Assembly: GCA_025175895.1 (NCBI GenBank)
Contig: CM045992.1
Coordinates: 120,926,377 to 120,990,376, forward strand
From: Wurfbainia villosa
Taxonomy: Eukaryota > Streptophyta > Magnoliopsida > Zingiberales > Zingiberaceae
DNA: 64,000 nt
Direction: 5' to 3'
The translations under genes were made by a program, and so were the position numbers. The notes beneath the pieces were generated by a model. The model did not search any database, had not been told where the DNA came from, and saw only the letters and a program-made list of their open reading frames with translations. Position 1 is the first letter of the stretch. Each line of letters opens with the position of its first letter. Below are positions 1 through 12,024 of the stretch, in pieces.

Positions 1-169
1 AGGAATTTTATTTTTGGCCACATATTCTCGAAAAATATCTCCTCAATTATTGCCATTGCCTTCTTCTAACAAAAGCTACCACTATGCCAATCATGCATTC
101 TTGGTAGATCTGATCAAACTTTTTTCTTTTTTAGATTATTTTACAGCGTAATTTCTTTCTTTCTTTTTT

Positions 170-545
170 TTTATTGGCAATGAGTATTCAAATTTTCGAT
201 AGGATTAATTTCTCTGAGTAATTATCTCTGTCTCATAGATCTTCGGGATATTTTATCAACAGTTGAAAATCATGTAAAATCGAAATTCAAATGAACTCCA
301 CCGACTATCAAAAATAAATTAAGGAAGCATTTATATTTTTTCCACGATTCAATTCAGATTTTAGAATGATATCATTTCTGAACGACGATCCAACGAGTTA
401 AAGTCATATTTTATCCATCGGATAAATTCTTGGACTCTAAGATAAATTGAATAGATTTTTTTAAATTCATCGTCGAATGATATCATAGTAGAATCGAATT
501 ATATTTTTCTATAAAATATTTCTTTTTTTTATCATTGTACCGAGC
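170..545. repeat. Dispersed repeat, copy 1 of 2
   Basis: A stretch of about 370 bp that recurs, diverged but colinear, at about 25380-25755. Shared landmarks in the same order include TCTGTCTCATAG, GACGATCCAACG, GATAAATTCTT and ATCGAATTATATTTTTCTAT. No reading frame survives in either copy. It is probably a relic of a transposable element, perhaps an LTR fragment, but nothing in it identifies the class. Confidence 0.65.
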
Positions 546-804
546 TCCAAGGGTTACAACGTAATTTCTTCGTCATCTAGATCTGAATCTAGCACCTCGA
601 AATAGCCACGCCATCGACTAAAGTTGACAAGGACATTTCTCCATATCTTGTCGTTGTCCGATTTTTTTATTTATTATTATTATTTTTTATTTCTTAATCG
701 AATGAATTCGTCCCAAGCGACTTTTAGCGTTCTAGATTTAGATTCGATAAAACTCATGATATTTCTCCTCGTTACCTTGACTTTTTTACTACCTCGATTA
801 ATGC

Positions 805-806
<2 letters not shown>

Positions 807-874
<68 letters not shown>
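807..874. repeat. (TA)n microsatellite
   Basis: An uninterrupted TA dinucleotide run of more than 30 units. Any reading frame through it is just repeated Tyr-Ile and is not a gene. Such a tract is expected to vary in length between individuals. Confidence 0.95.
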
Positions 875-880
<6 letters not shown>

Positions 881-1429
881 AGATAAGTACGTTTATGAAA
901 GTTAATCGTCGAGAAAGAGGGGAAAAAAACAAGAAGAAAATATCATAATGGAGTCGATAAAGTCATTTTCTTGATCTTGACTAATGGGAGACTTTTCTTA
1001 ATGGCCACGAAATTATTTTAGGGGTAGATTTCATAGGATTTAATTAAAATTATTTCAAAAATATTTCTTTTCTAAATTAGACAAAATCATTTTAAGTTAT
1101 CAACTTTACTTCGATAATATTATACTAGATTGATTCAAGATTATTATAATGTATAATTTCTTTGTTTAATTAAAGTTTTTTTTTACAAATAATCTCGATC
1201 GAGTTAATTCTATATAATAATAATAATTTTAAAGTGAGTTATTATACATTATGATAGTTTTGAACAAAATAAGAGTATTTTTAGGATAATAAAATAAAAT
1301 ATTTATTTAAAAAAATATATATATAGTGACTTTTGGCACAAAAAAATAAAAAGGTCCATGCCATATTGAGCTACTTTTATGCGATGGTCCAGGGTGTTTT
1401 GGGTGGCCGTTCGTTGGATTTTATCCTTA

Positions 1430-2900
1430 ATTTGTGGTGCATGGACAGTTGCAAATCCAATTGAATGGTTATGAATAATAATACATTTTACCAATTATTT
1501 GATAATTTTTTTATTTTCATATTTGAATTAATAAAATACCTAATTATGAGATGATCCATCGTTATCCGATAGACTCTTGAGCCTCTCTCAGCCTTATCCC
1601 TAAAGCTAAGGATTGCAAATCCACTTGAATGGTTATATATATATATATATACGAATTTGACATCATGAGCATTGTCTCTTGTGTGACTCATGTGTAATAG
1701 TTTCTCCATCGTCTAATTCAATCGCGATTGCACACCAAATGAGAAATGTACAATATTTTCTCCGTCGCGATTTCACCCGCACACAACTTCGATTCACCGG
1801 CACCTGATCGAAATCCAATCGGCACCAGAGTCTGCTCGGATCGTAGTCGGATTCTGACCGGATCGCAGCCCAGAGACAATCGGGATTGCGGCCTCCAGTG
1901 GTGCAAGATCGCGGTTGGATTCTGGTCAGATCATGGCCGGAATCTAACCTCTTGTCGACGATGAGTTCGAGCGGCGTCGGGCGCGGTTACATATCTATTA
2001 TTATCGTCCCATCCCTTAGGATTCAAGGATTGAACTATAATGCTCATTCGATCAAACTATATATATATATTATCCTATACAACTCATCCGTGAATATCCA
2101 TGAGCAACTCCATTATTCATCGTCCGATCTCCTGTGATTCAAGGATTGAGCTATAGTGCTCACTCGATCATATGATAAATAATGGAAGTGTTCATGAATG
2201 ATCACGGATGAATTATGTATATATCCTATGCGACGACGTTGTATGCAACTTCATTTTCATCGTTCGATTTGTAATTTATATAATAATAAATAATGTACCG
2301 TACTTTCTCCCGAGCGCGTTATAACCCATTCCTAAACTCATCAAAGTCGTCGATGCCATCCTCATTGCCGACGGTAGGTCCACGATCAGATTGAAATTCG
2401 ACTCGATCGCTAACGTAATTGGGCCAAATTTCTTCTGTGATCTAATTGGAATTCGGTCGTAGTCCGATAGGACACTTTGACTCCAACTGGATCACAATCG
2501 GATTTTGGCTAAAATCCGACCGTTCGACGATGATACCGAACGACATGGGCACAAGTTGGAGTCGAGATGGAATTACTGTGCATTCCTCGTTATTGTACTC
2601 ACCCGTGTATAGAGATATCCATCGCGTAGGATAATAAAATTGTGTATAATATAGAAATGATATGCGACTAATCAATGTGCGACTCCATCTCAATCGTTCG
2701 ATCTTGCAGAATACATAGTAACTAGGAATGCACAGTATTATCGTCTCGCGTATCGTTGCTCCGATGAGCGCTGCAACCAAATTTTGAATCTGTCAGAGTC
2801 ATTGCAACCATCTGTTCAACTGGACCACGATTTAATTTCAATCGAATCGTAATCAAAATTCGACTGCGATCCGATCGAACTTCGATTATTATTATTATAC
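1430..2900. repeat. Cluster of diverged direct repeats
   Basis: Several short segments recur in the same orientation. TTGCAAATCCAATTGAATGG near 1450 is echoed near 1614, and an ATTCAAGGATTGA(A/G)CTATA(A/G)TGCTCA(T/C)TCGATC segment occurs near 2020 and 2138. Blocks built on GGATC...ATCGGATT recur near 1850, 2470 and 2830. This looks like several old copies of one repeat lying side by side. No coding sequence is recognisable. Confidence 0.45.
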
Positions 2901-3336
2901 ACATACATAATAAATATATTATAGAAAAATAAAAATCGAATTTATTAGAATTTTAAAGAGTCATTTATATCGGTAGGTGGGCGTATCTTCCAACTCGGCT
3001 TTGAGTGAGCATGACGTGAGTTACAGGGCTCATGCTTGGAGCTTATGGTTTCGTCAATGCATGTGTAAGACTCCCAATAAATTACAACTCGATAATTGAC
3101 TAGTCGAACTAGGAAAAAGACCACCCTTTTGGCCCTTCATCGATATCGAATCATGTCAATCGCCATCTCTTTCGAGTCCATGTGGATGACACACCACCTC
3201 CCTAATTTGAAAAAGAAAAGACAGAGAAAAAATATCGAAGAGAATAAGTTGGGAGAAAAAAAACGGTCAAGAGATCAATCAATTTTGAATTATTTTCCAA
3301 AAATATAGAGGCGAGACTTCTTAAATGAATAAAGGC

Positions 3337-3367
<31 letters not shown>

Positions 3368-3667
3368 CTCGCATCGTATAGTCTTTATCTCCAACGATAG
3401 ACATGTCCCCTACAATTAATAGCAAAAGTAAATAAATATACGTATGCAAAAGAAAAAAAAACACTTGCCACTATAATTGTTTTCAAATTCAGCCGTTTTG
3501 ACTTGTCGAAACAAAAGAAAATTAGAGGTGAATTAGACGTCAATTGTATTATTTACAAGTAAACAAAAATACATGTTTAATAAAGAAGGTGAAAAAAAAT
3601 TGATTTATCTCGTATAAATATCTTCATTCCTCTCCTTTTTTTTTTATTATTATAATAGAAACTCTCA

Positions 3668-3946
3668 GAGAGCATTTGATTCGTGAAAATTTTTCTATTT
3701 TTTATTTTTCTTTTCCAAAACATAGAAAATATTTTTTTTTATATTTTTCAATTTTTTTTAAAAATACTCTTATTTTTTAGAAAACGAAAATAGAAATAGA
3801 AAATATTTTTTTTTATATTTTTAAATTTTCTAAAAAATACTCTTTTATTTTATAGAAAATAAAAATGAAAAACGTCAAACAAACACGTTTTTTTATTTTC
3901 TTAAAAAATAAAAAAAAAAAAAATTTCCACCTATCAAACGGCCCTT
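3668..3946. mobile_element. Tourist-like MITE, degenerate
   Basis: An AT-rich block bounded by imperfect inverted ends, GAGCATTTGATTCG on the left and ATCAAACGGCCCTTAA on the right. The interior is rich in GAAAAT/TTTTC runs. Layout and ends match the better preserved element at 9055-9345. It is non-autonomous, with no transposase frame. Confidence 0.55.
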
Positions 3947-4053
3947 AAGCATTTGCATATTTTATTTACCTAGATAGAATAAAAAAAACATTAAATATTT
4001 TATGTGTTCTTAAAATATCTTTAAATTAAAAAAATAATAATAAAATGACAATT

Positions 4054-4500
4054 AAATTTATTATATTATATGATATTGAATGTTGATTTAAATAAATAAA
4101 TAAAATGGATAAAAAAATAAAAAATGAGCACATTAAAAAAAATCAAAATTACATCTATTGAAAAAAAATAGACAATATAAAACTCTGATATTATACTGGG
4201 CACGCAGAATGCACACCCAACATGAGCCGCTGAGGAGATGTAAATAGTATTTTCACTGTTCACATGAACAATGAAAGTATTATTCATCTCAGTCGCTCAT
4301 ACTGGGCACACATTCTGCAGGCCTAACATAACACCGCTCATGTAAAACTATAATAAATACAAATATCAAATAATAAAAATAATTAATAATAATAAATAAG
4401 ATAAAGTTTATTTCAATATAAATAATAATATAGTAAAGAATAAAAATTAATGACGATAAAATAATTCATATAAATGAAATTTGATTGTTATTGTTGGTAT
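4054..4500 (+). mobile_element. Decayed LINE 3' end
   Basis: Aligns by eye to the 3' end of the LINE relic at about 19640-20482. TTATATGATATTGAATGTTG, a segment ending AAATTACATCTATTGAA, and AATAAGATAAAGTTTATTT have counterparts there in the same order, and the block ends in the same (TTG)-like tail (GATTGTTATTGTTG). Most differences look like C-to-T or G-to-A, as expected for an old methylated copy. A foldback element interrupts it at about 4190-4340. Confidence 0.55.
4190..4340. repeat. Foldback insertion in LINE relic
   Basis: Two arms can pair: GAGCCGCTGAGGAGATG...AGTATTTTCACTGTTCA at 4224-4263, and the reverse complement of TGAACAATGAAAGTATTATTCATCTCAG...CGCTC at 4264-4299. TACTGGGCAC occurs on both sides (about 4194 and 4302). 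The segment interrupts the LINE alignment, so it looks like a small nested MITE. Confidence 0.45.
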
Positions 4501-4586
4501 AATATTTATCGAGACTTCAAAGATAAATACAAAATAAGTAAATATAATCAAATGAATCTACCAACGAATACAAAGACTCAAATAAA

Positions 4587-5571
4587 TCAATAATCAACTA
4601 CTCCATGGTTCCTAAGTGCCTCGACCACCTCCTGAAACAGTAAATGGTTTCCGAGAGCTGTGAAGTGCAATCCGTCCCTGCAAATACCGACAAATCACTT
4701 GCATTCCAAATCGAAAGTGGAAAGCGATAGCTTAAACAAGATGGAATTTCGAGGAACGCGATGAATGATACCACAGAAATGTCTTCTCCCAGTTTGAAAA
4801 TTGTTGCATCTTGGTCCATATGTCAATGACGGGGAGGCCAAGTTGCTCGGCGACGGAAATGCATGCTTTCGCGTAAGATCCCGCGGCCGCATTGGTTCTT
4901 TCCGGCAGACCTGAACTGTTTCCGTAAGGGAATCTGCATAAAATCATTCGATGTTAAATTGTAGAAACATATATGGATCTGGTCGATGTCGATGTATTGC
5001 TTACCGGAGACGACCTTCTTCGTCGATCGGAGGCGGTGTGATGAGAATCACCAAAGTCGAAGGCCATTTTGCCTGAAACCGACGATCAAATAATCACGAT
5101 TTCCGGATGTCGGCTCAGATTTAGGTTATTGAGATTTCGAGATCGAGCAATTAACGTACGTACCTTGATGAAGGCGCAGATGGCACGCAGGTTGATGGCG
5201 TACTCGAGGAGGGGAACGTGCACGGAGGCTGCGCTCCGATCGGGGAGAGCCGCATCGTTGGCGCCGAAGAAGACCGTGAAGGCGGCTGGCGAACCGACGC
5301 CTTCCATGGCCTGATGGATCACCATCAGCGCTCGCCGGGTGTTGTAGCCGCTGTAACCTCGGGGCAACACATTCGCCTGCACGAGAAACAGAAGTAGATC
5401 CAGATCGATCATCGGAAATTTAAAGGAAACGGAGGCGAACCGATCGGAAAAGAAGAGGAGACGCACCGAGCGAGACAAGTGGTGGGAGAGAGCGGCGCCC
5501 CATCTGCCGTCCCGAAACGAGCCCTGCGTGAGGGAGTCGCCGAACAAAACCACCTCGGAACCCGACGCCAT
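4587..5571 (-). CDS. GDSL/SGNH esterase, IAH1-like
   Basis: Five exons on the minus strand: 5571-5467, 5376-5164, 5072-5005, 4933-4775 and 4677-4587. Joined they encode 211 residues with exact frame continuity. The protein matches the isoamyl-acetate-hydrolysing esterase-like branch of SGNH hydrolases. It shows FGDSLTQ with the nucleophile Ser at residue 13, GYSGYNTR in block II, FFGAND at about 71-76 (block III) and DGLH at 183-186, which carries the catalytic Asp and His. There is no signal peptide, as is usual for this intracellular branch, unlike the secreted plant GDSL lipases. It is shorter at the C-terminus than my recollection of the family (about 240-260 residues), ending soon after the DGLH block. 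The substrate is unknown. A TATATATATA tract about 75-85 bp upstream of the ATG (5646-5655) may be its TATA box. Confidence 0.88.
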
Positions 5572-5645
5572 GTCCGGCTGCTCTCTTCTCTCCTTCTCCG
5601 TTTGCTCTTGGTTGATTGAAAATCAAAAACACACCCTGCCAGCTG

Positions 5646-5655
5646 TATATATATA
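5646..5655 (-). promoter_or_regulatory. Putative TATA box of GDSL esterase gene
   Basis: A TATATATATA tract lies about 75-85 bp upstream of the esterase ATG. It sits in the 327-bp gap between that ATG and the stop codon of the upstream STIC2-like gene, which has the same orientation. The spacing fits a plant core promoter with a short leader. No transcript data are available. Confidence 0.45.
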
Positions 5656-5898
5656 GAACTCGCGATCGCAGCGGGAAAAAAGGAAAAAAAAAAAACCAAC
5701 TCCTCATTTTTTGCGCGCGCAAAACAGAAAGAGCTGCTGCCTTTTTGAAATCAAACCCTAATCCAGTCAGAATTGGAATTAGAAACAAATCCCAAATCAG
5801 AATGATTACAGAGTTCTAAATTGGAGCGAAATCAGTTTAATTTGTTCGAACAAGGCATAAACAGTCAAGGTACAAAATCAGTGGAAACTCTCTCCCTA

Positions 5899-8800
5899 TT
5901 ACTGCTGCAGCCCTTCGCTCAGACCTGGTGGCATACCCAAACTCTGGGCGAGATTGTTCATTCTCTCTTTCATGCCCTGGAAGTGAAGGATATATCTATC
6001 TTTTAGTTCAGGCAATTTGGCAGATAATGAATTCGAAGTTTGCATACTGACGGTGAGAGAATAGAAAAACCTGAACGCTTTTCCGATGGGCGTCCTTGTA
6101 TGCTTCAGTCACCAACGAGGAGAGCTCCTGCATATTATGGTTTTTTTTTTTTCATAAAACATAAGAATAGGGTTATTCTGTATTCAACTAATTGAGCTAT
6201 CGGACCTACTATTTCAACTGATAATTGAACAAGCCTTGGTTCCTCTGTAAGTTGGGACACTGACCATAACTAAAACCTGGAAATACAACAACTCCACTTG
6301 CAGGAGCATGGCTCTGAACGAGAAACATCAATCATCTTAGGCATGCTTAACAGATCAGTTCGACCCGGAACAGAGTTGAAACCAATTCGTTAAATTTGGA
6401 ACCGGAACCGATTCAAATGAATTGGTTTAGGAACCAAACCGGAATCGGACAATTCCGGTTCGGTTCCAATCGATTTCGGAATCGGTTTCGATTCCGATTT
6501 AGATCTAATTTCGATTGCTAATTTAAAGGTAAAAATTTTTAACATGCTAACATATCTACAAGATTATTTTGCGATAGAAAAAAAAATAGGATCACCAACA
6601 CGTTAGATGAATTTGGAAGCTCAAGTTCGAAGAAGGTGATCCGGAACTATTTCAAAATTGATCCGGAATCGATTCGGAATCAGTCTGGATTGAATGGGTT
6701 CACTTTGGAACCGGAACCGGTTCCAATGTCGACGAATCCAGGACCAGTCAAAACCGAATCAGAATCAGAACCGAGGAACCGATAAACATGCCTACTACCA
6801 TCTTTAATTCGTCGTTTTTTCAAACAATGTAACACTATAATCAAGATGGGGATAAAATGGCTGAACATGCATGGGGGAGAGGCTCCAATACATGCCGGTG
6901 TGGCAAGGAATGGTTAAGGCACAACTATATCTTGAAACATTAGAACAAATGGAACAGCATATCATGGATAACCTTGCACTAAGATCACGAAGTTCAAGAA
7001 ACATAAAGAATGCAATAATTGAAAACCAGAGCCAACAGCTTGTCCAAGTTGGAAAACCTTAAATTATTGAAGCTGTCATAGAACAGACAAACCAAAATAA
7101 TCACACTCAATCAGTAGCAAAAAAGTGACTTACTTCAGGACCTAACTCCATGGCAGTCTCTGTGATTTCGATGCATATGGGTTGCTGATTCCCAGAAAGT
7201 GTTGCCTGGCATATCAAAGCAATAATTTGTGAATTGGTGTAGACTCCGACTGCAGAAATGAGGTAAAGCCGTAAAGGGTAGCAAACAAGCAGTGGAAAAA
7301 GCATAAAATAAATCTTAAATGGCTGGTTCTCCAATTGCCTTTTATCATTCATATTACAAATTATTAGAAACTATATGTCTATGGAAAACTTGTTGCCTCA
7401 CAGTTACTTAAAATGCTTGGCTGCATTCGACTATGATATTGGACTTGCCATCCTGAAATTTGAGATGCTTGGCAGATATGAGCCACAGCGGTGTTTGATG
7501 ACCCACAGTATTGTAGAGTTCAACGATGAATTTTAACAAAGCATCCAAAGTTCTTTTTACTTACTTGAGGAAATGAATTTGAAAACTCAAGAACCAAAGG
7601 CTTGAACATTTTTAGAACCTAGATCGTGTTTCTTAAACTATGTATTAAAGAATAAATAATTGAATATTACATACAGAACTGTGGACCAATATAAAGGATA
7701 CATTGCCAAGGTTGTATAACATCAATTGAATCAGTTGCTTAATGGTTTGGGCATGGTGAAGCCAGAGCGACATGAGGCCAAATGATCAATGTCAGCAGTG
7801 GTGGAGCTGGCAGAAAGTAATAAGATACCTCTGAAGCTCCACCATGGAATTTAATAAGCAGTGGAGGAATCTAGCTGATAAGGACAGTTGTCAGATTTTC
7901 TCAGTCAAAGCATATTTCGTCGATATTTTCTCAATCAATCAAGCTCAAACCATCCTTGCAAGTCTATTAAGCATCCTTTGGTGTTCGTGTGAAATCTCTA
8001 TCACGTCAATGATTAACTGGGATAGCTCAAACCGAAGTGTTGTTACCAGATTGGTAAGCGCGGAGGTACATGTTGCAGGAGGTGCCGGGTTCGAGCCCTC
8101 CTCAGCGACAATTCACCAGTAGGTGCTGTTGACTGAGATACTGGGCCGGCCCAGGTAGACTCTTATCAACATCGTGGTACCGTGCCTCCAAAAATCCCTT
8201 CGGGGGTTTTTGATGAGGGGCCGCTTCGGCAGTGGGGCCGGTCACGTTAAAAAGTTTACCACCACAGTTTTAACCGAAGTGTTGTTACCAGATTGGTAAG
8301 CGCGGAGGTACATGTTGCGGGAGGTGCCGGGTTCGAGCCCTCCTCAGCGACAATTTACCAGTAGGTGCTGTTGACTGAGATACTGGGCCGACCCAGGTAG
8401 GCTCTTATCAACATCGTGGTACCGTACCTCCAAAAATCCCTTCAGGGGTTTCTGATGAGGGGCTGCTTCGGCGGTGGGACCGGTCACGTTAAAAAATTTA
8501 CCACCACAATTTTAATCGTTGCCCCCGCGGGAAGGGCCTAGTGGCTAGATGCAGACGTTGCACCCGAGGATAACGGATTAATCCCTCACAAATGCGAGGG
8601 TGCCGTCCCTCCATGTGCTAGTTACTAGTCTCAAGGGTCAAAGGCCTACCGTGATTTACCTCCCTTACGATGGTCCGGGGGCGGGCTGGTAGGAGCCGCT
8701 AGGTTGGCGGATTCCAACCTTCTGCACCAGAAGAGTAAATAAGTATATCTAATTTACACATTTTGAGTTTTATTTGAAGGATCTCTTGTGTCAATATGGT

Positions 8801-11800
8801 ATTTAGTTTTAATCAAAATTGGATCCACCATGGTTATTAGAATGGATTATGTTATAGGAGCAATTCAAATAAAAATTCTTGCAGGTTAAGTTTATAGGAT
8901 CAAATTTTAGAGATGCCTATTACATATGTAAGGTTTTAAGGAATCAAGCAAGTTCAATCACATAATTTCTTTTCCTTTAGTCTCTCTTATCCTTTACCGC
9001 CTCTTTAAGAGGATATGACTATAGTTCTCCTCTCAACAAATTCAAGGAGATTCAAGGGGCGTTTGGTTCGTAGAGAATTTTCTGTTTTTTATTTTCATTC
9101 TCTCGTTTTTCAGAAAACAGAAAACGATTTTTTTTTGTTTTCCAATTTTCCAGAAAACGCTCATTTATTTTTTGGAAAACGAAAATGGAAACAGAAAACG
9201 ATTATTTCTCATTTTCTAGTTTTCCAGAAAACGCTCTTTTATTTTCTGGAAAATGGAGATGGAAAATGCGAACCAAACGCGTTTTCTCGTTTTCGCAGAA
9301 AATAAAAATGGAAAACAGAGAAGAAAACAGATACCAAACGCCCCCTCAGTGTTTTGACCACTAGTACACGCGCAAATGCAGCTTGATCCTGTGTCTATAA
9401 CACTTGGCCAAGAGGTCTCTAACGCTTCATCCTTCTTTTTTTTTGCGTCTATATTTGTCTCTTTTATGACAATGTACTTGTTGGATTGCCACAGAACAAA
9501 GATCTCACATAGCATCTCTGCACTGAGATTACTTCCACATCCAGCCGAACCAGTCACAATGTATTATAGGTGATATGAAAAGGCAAATTAGGACCTTTAT
9601 TAGAATTTTGAGGAAGATATTCAAGTGTTGATACCACTAAGTGGTACTAGAATATCCTTCAACCCAACAATTCCAAGTTTAGTTTGGAGATGAACATATT
9701 GTATATATTAAATTGTTGGTATGTCATACCGGAAGGATAATGACAAAGAAAGTAAGATCTATACTGTTTGGAAACAGAGCAATGAGAATTGTTTTTTTCA
9801 CTTTCACCATTCTATTTTTGCACAATTGATGAAAATATATGCTGATGGGAATATCTTGGCAGTGATATGAAGCAACCAGAAGTACGTCATTTTCCATATT
9901 CATGCTTTCCTCATTTTTGTTTTTTACTGGGAAAAAATAATATGGAGATATCATTTCGGCTCGTTCCAATTTCCCCTGAACAAATTAGTACAGAACTTGC
10001 GATAGGACTTTCACAATAAATAAAATTAGACAAAACAAATATTTATGTTACCATTTAATTTAAGGAAAAGTATCTAGTATGAAATTATAATCAAGACAAT
10101 TGGGAAAATGCTGTCAAATATACCAGTGCACATGAGGATTTGCTAGGAAGAAAACGACAACCAGCAAAGCATACCTTTATTAGCTCACCTTCACAATAGC
10201 CATCAAATTCCGCTCTACAAAAGAAATGGGAAAGGACAAGTGTAAGAGCTCACAAGAAAACAAAACAGTAGGTAAAGTAGTAGATAGTCCATACGCTTCA
10301 AGCTCCTTCTGTAATCGAGCAGCTTCTACTTGAACTACCATCTGTGCTTTCTTAGCAGTCTCAAACAAATTTTGCATGTTTCCCAGAATACCTGCCTATA
10401 TACAAATAAAATGTCAAGTTGAACCAGAGACATTCTTCAGGTCCACAATATGTTCACAATGAGATGCAAGGGAAAATATGGAAAGAATAAATGAGAAAGG
10501 AAGAGTAGAGTACAAGCAAGGAGTTCTTTATTGAAGCAATGTAGCACAAAAGGACAAGCAAGTTTCCAATTGAACTTAAAATATTGCAAATGTGTGGTAG
10601 AAACAATAGAGGATCCACTCCTAATGTCAGAAAGTAAGAATGTAATGCAGAACCTTAGAAACAAGACCGAGGTTTTCCAGATGGCTGGCCACGCTTGGAC
10701 TATGAGAAGACCCAGATGGCATGGGATGCATGGTAGGAAATTTAGAACAAAGGTAAAGCCCGGTTCAGCAACAAAAATGACAGAAGAATTTTAATACCAC
10801 TCGCTATCATGAACCAGCAATGATTACATGAGTTAAGGAAGATGCCATAGCTAACATTGTTGCAACAGCCAGGCTAATTTCCTGGTAGACGATTAAAGAG
10901 GATGGTGTACATGAATTTCAAAATGCACATATCATTACAAATCATTCAAAAGAAGACAAGGAAAAGGAAGAGAGCAAGCAGCATAGTCCTGTTTGATGTC
11001 AAATATCAGGAGCAATAACATAGCCAAATCATTGAACAGTAAAAAGCAATTGACAATGATGATCCTCTGCTTAACAAAAGCACAAGAACCTCTGTGACGT
11101 TTCCAGATTATCTCCAAAAAGTTGAGGGAAAAGAGGCTTAATCCGAACTCACAAGAGTGAAGAGGAAAGGAAAATCATAATAAGACAGATGCTTGCTATT
11201 GTGCCCAAGAGGTAAGAAAAACCATAAAAAGGAGATTTTTCACTGTTGTGTCCTGATTTTTTCCCTTCAATTCATTAAGCATTTCAGTTATTATTTTCAA
11301 AACTTGTATGAGTTAATTTAAGCTGGAGAGCTTAAACTATAACTTGAGTGTAACTAAGCAGTAAATGCACATGTTCAAATGCTTGAAAATTAAAATTAAT
11401 GGTTGAACAGACAATATAACAACTGCCTTTTTAATTTCTCAAATACAACAACAATAACACAACAATCCAGTGACCTTTAGTGGTGCATCATCATCTTCAT
11501 TCTTGTCCTTTTTACCCCCAAACAAACCATATACACGCAGGGGCTTCATTTTTTGTTCTCTTCTGCTAGAAGTCCATGATAAACGTTGTGCAAAACTTTC
11601 ATTTGATAGGCAGCCTGAAAAATAAGTAATCACGTTGATATGACCATAAGAAGATCAAATCCAGCACTCAAGGATGTAGAATTTTTCATAGGATGTGTGA
11701 CTAAGAAAATTAACAGCAAAAGATCAGACTGCCTGCGACGGCATGCTCTTATACAATTGAATTCATTGCATATACTTTGTTGGATTTACCGAAAATAAAA

Positions 11801-11986
11801 ATAAAAATGCAAGTTTGAAATGAAGACGGAGAGATTATTTGAAATAAAATTAACTTTAAAAATGCAAATCTAAACTTGACATAGAGATCAGTCAAAAAAC
11901 CATAGGCATTACAATAGTTTTTTTTTTTTTTTTTCAGTTTCTCTAGTGTATATGATTGACAGTGAGTTTGGGAATTTTGCCATACT

Positions 11987-12024
<38 letters not shown>

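Noticed and set aside
624..905. 93-codon plus-strand frame
   Set aside because: More than a third of it is the (TA)n microsatellite read as Tyr-Ile repeats; the rest resembles nothing and lies in repeat DNA.
8040..8115. Functional tRNA gene
   Set aside because: A- and B-box-like motifs are present but there is no acceptor-stem pairing or sensible anticodon arm, and a SINE-type body follows; a near-identical second unit supports a repeat.
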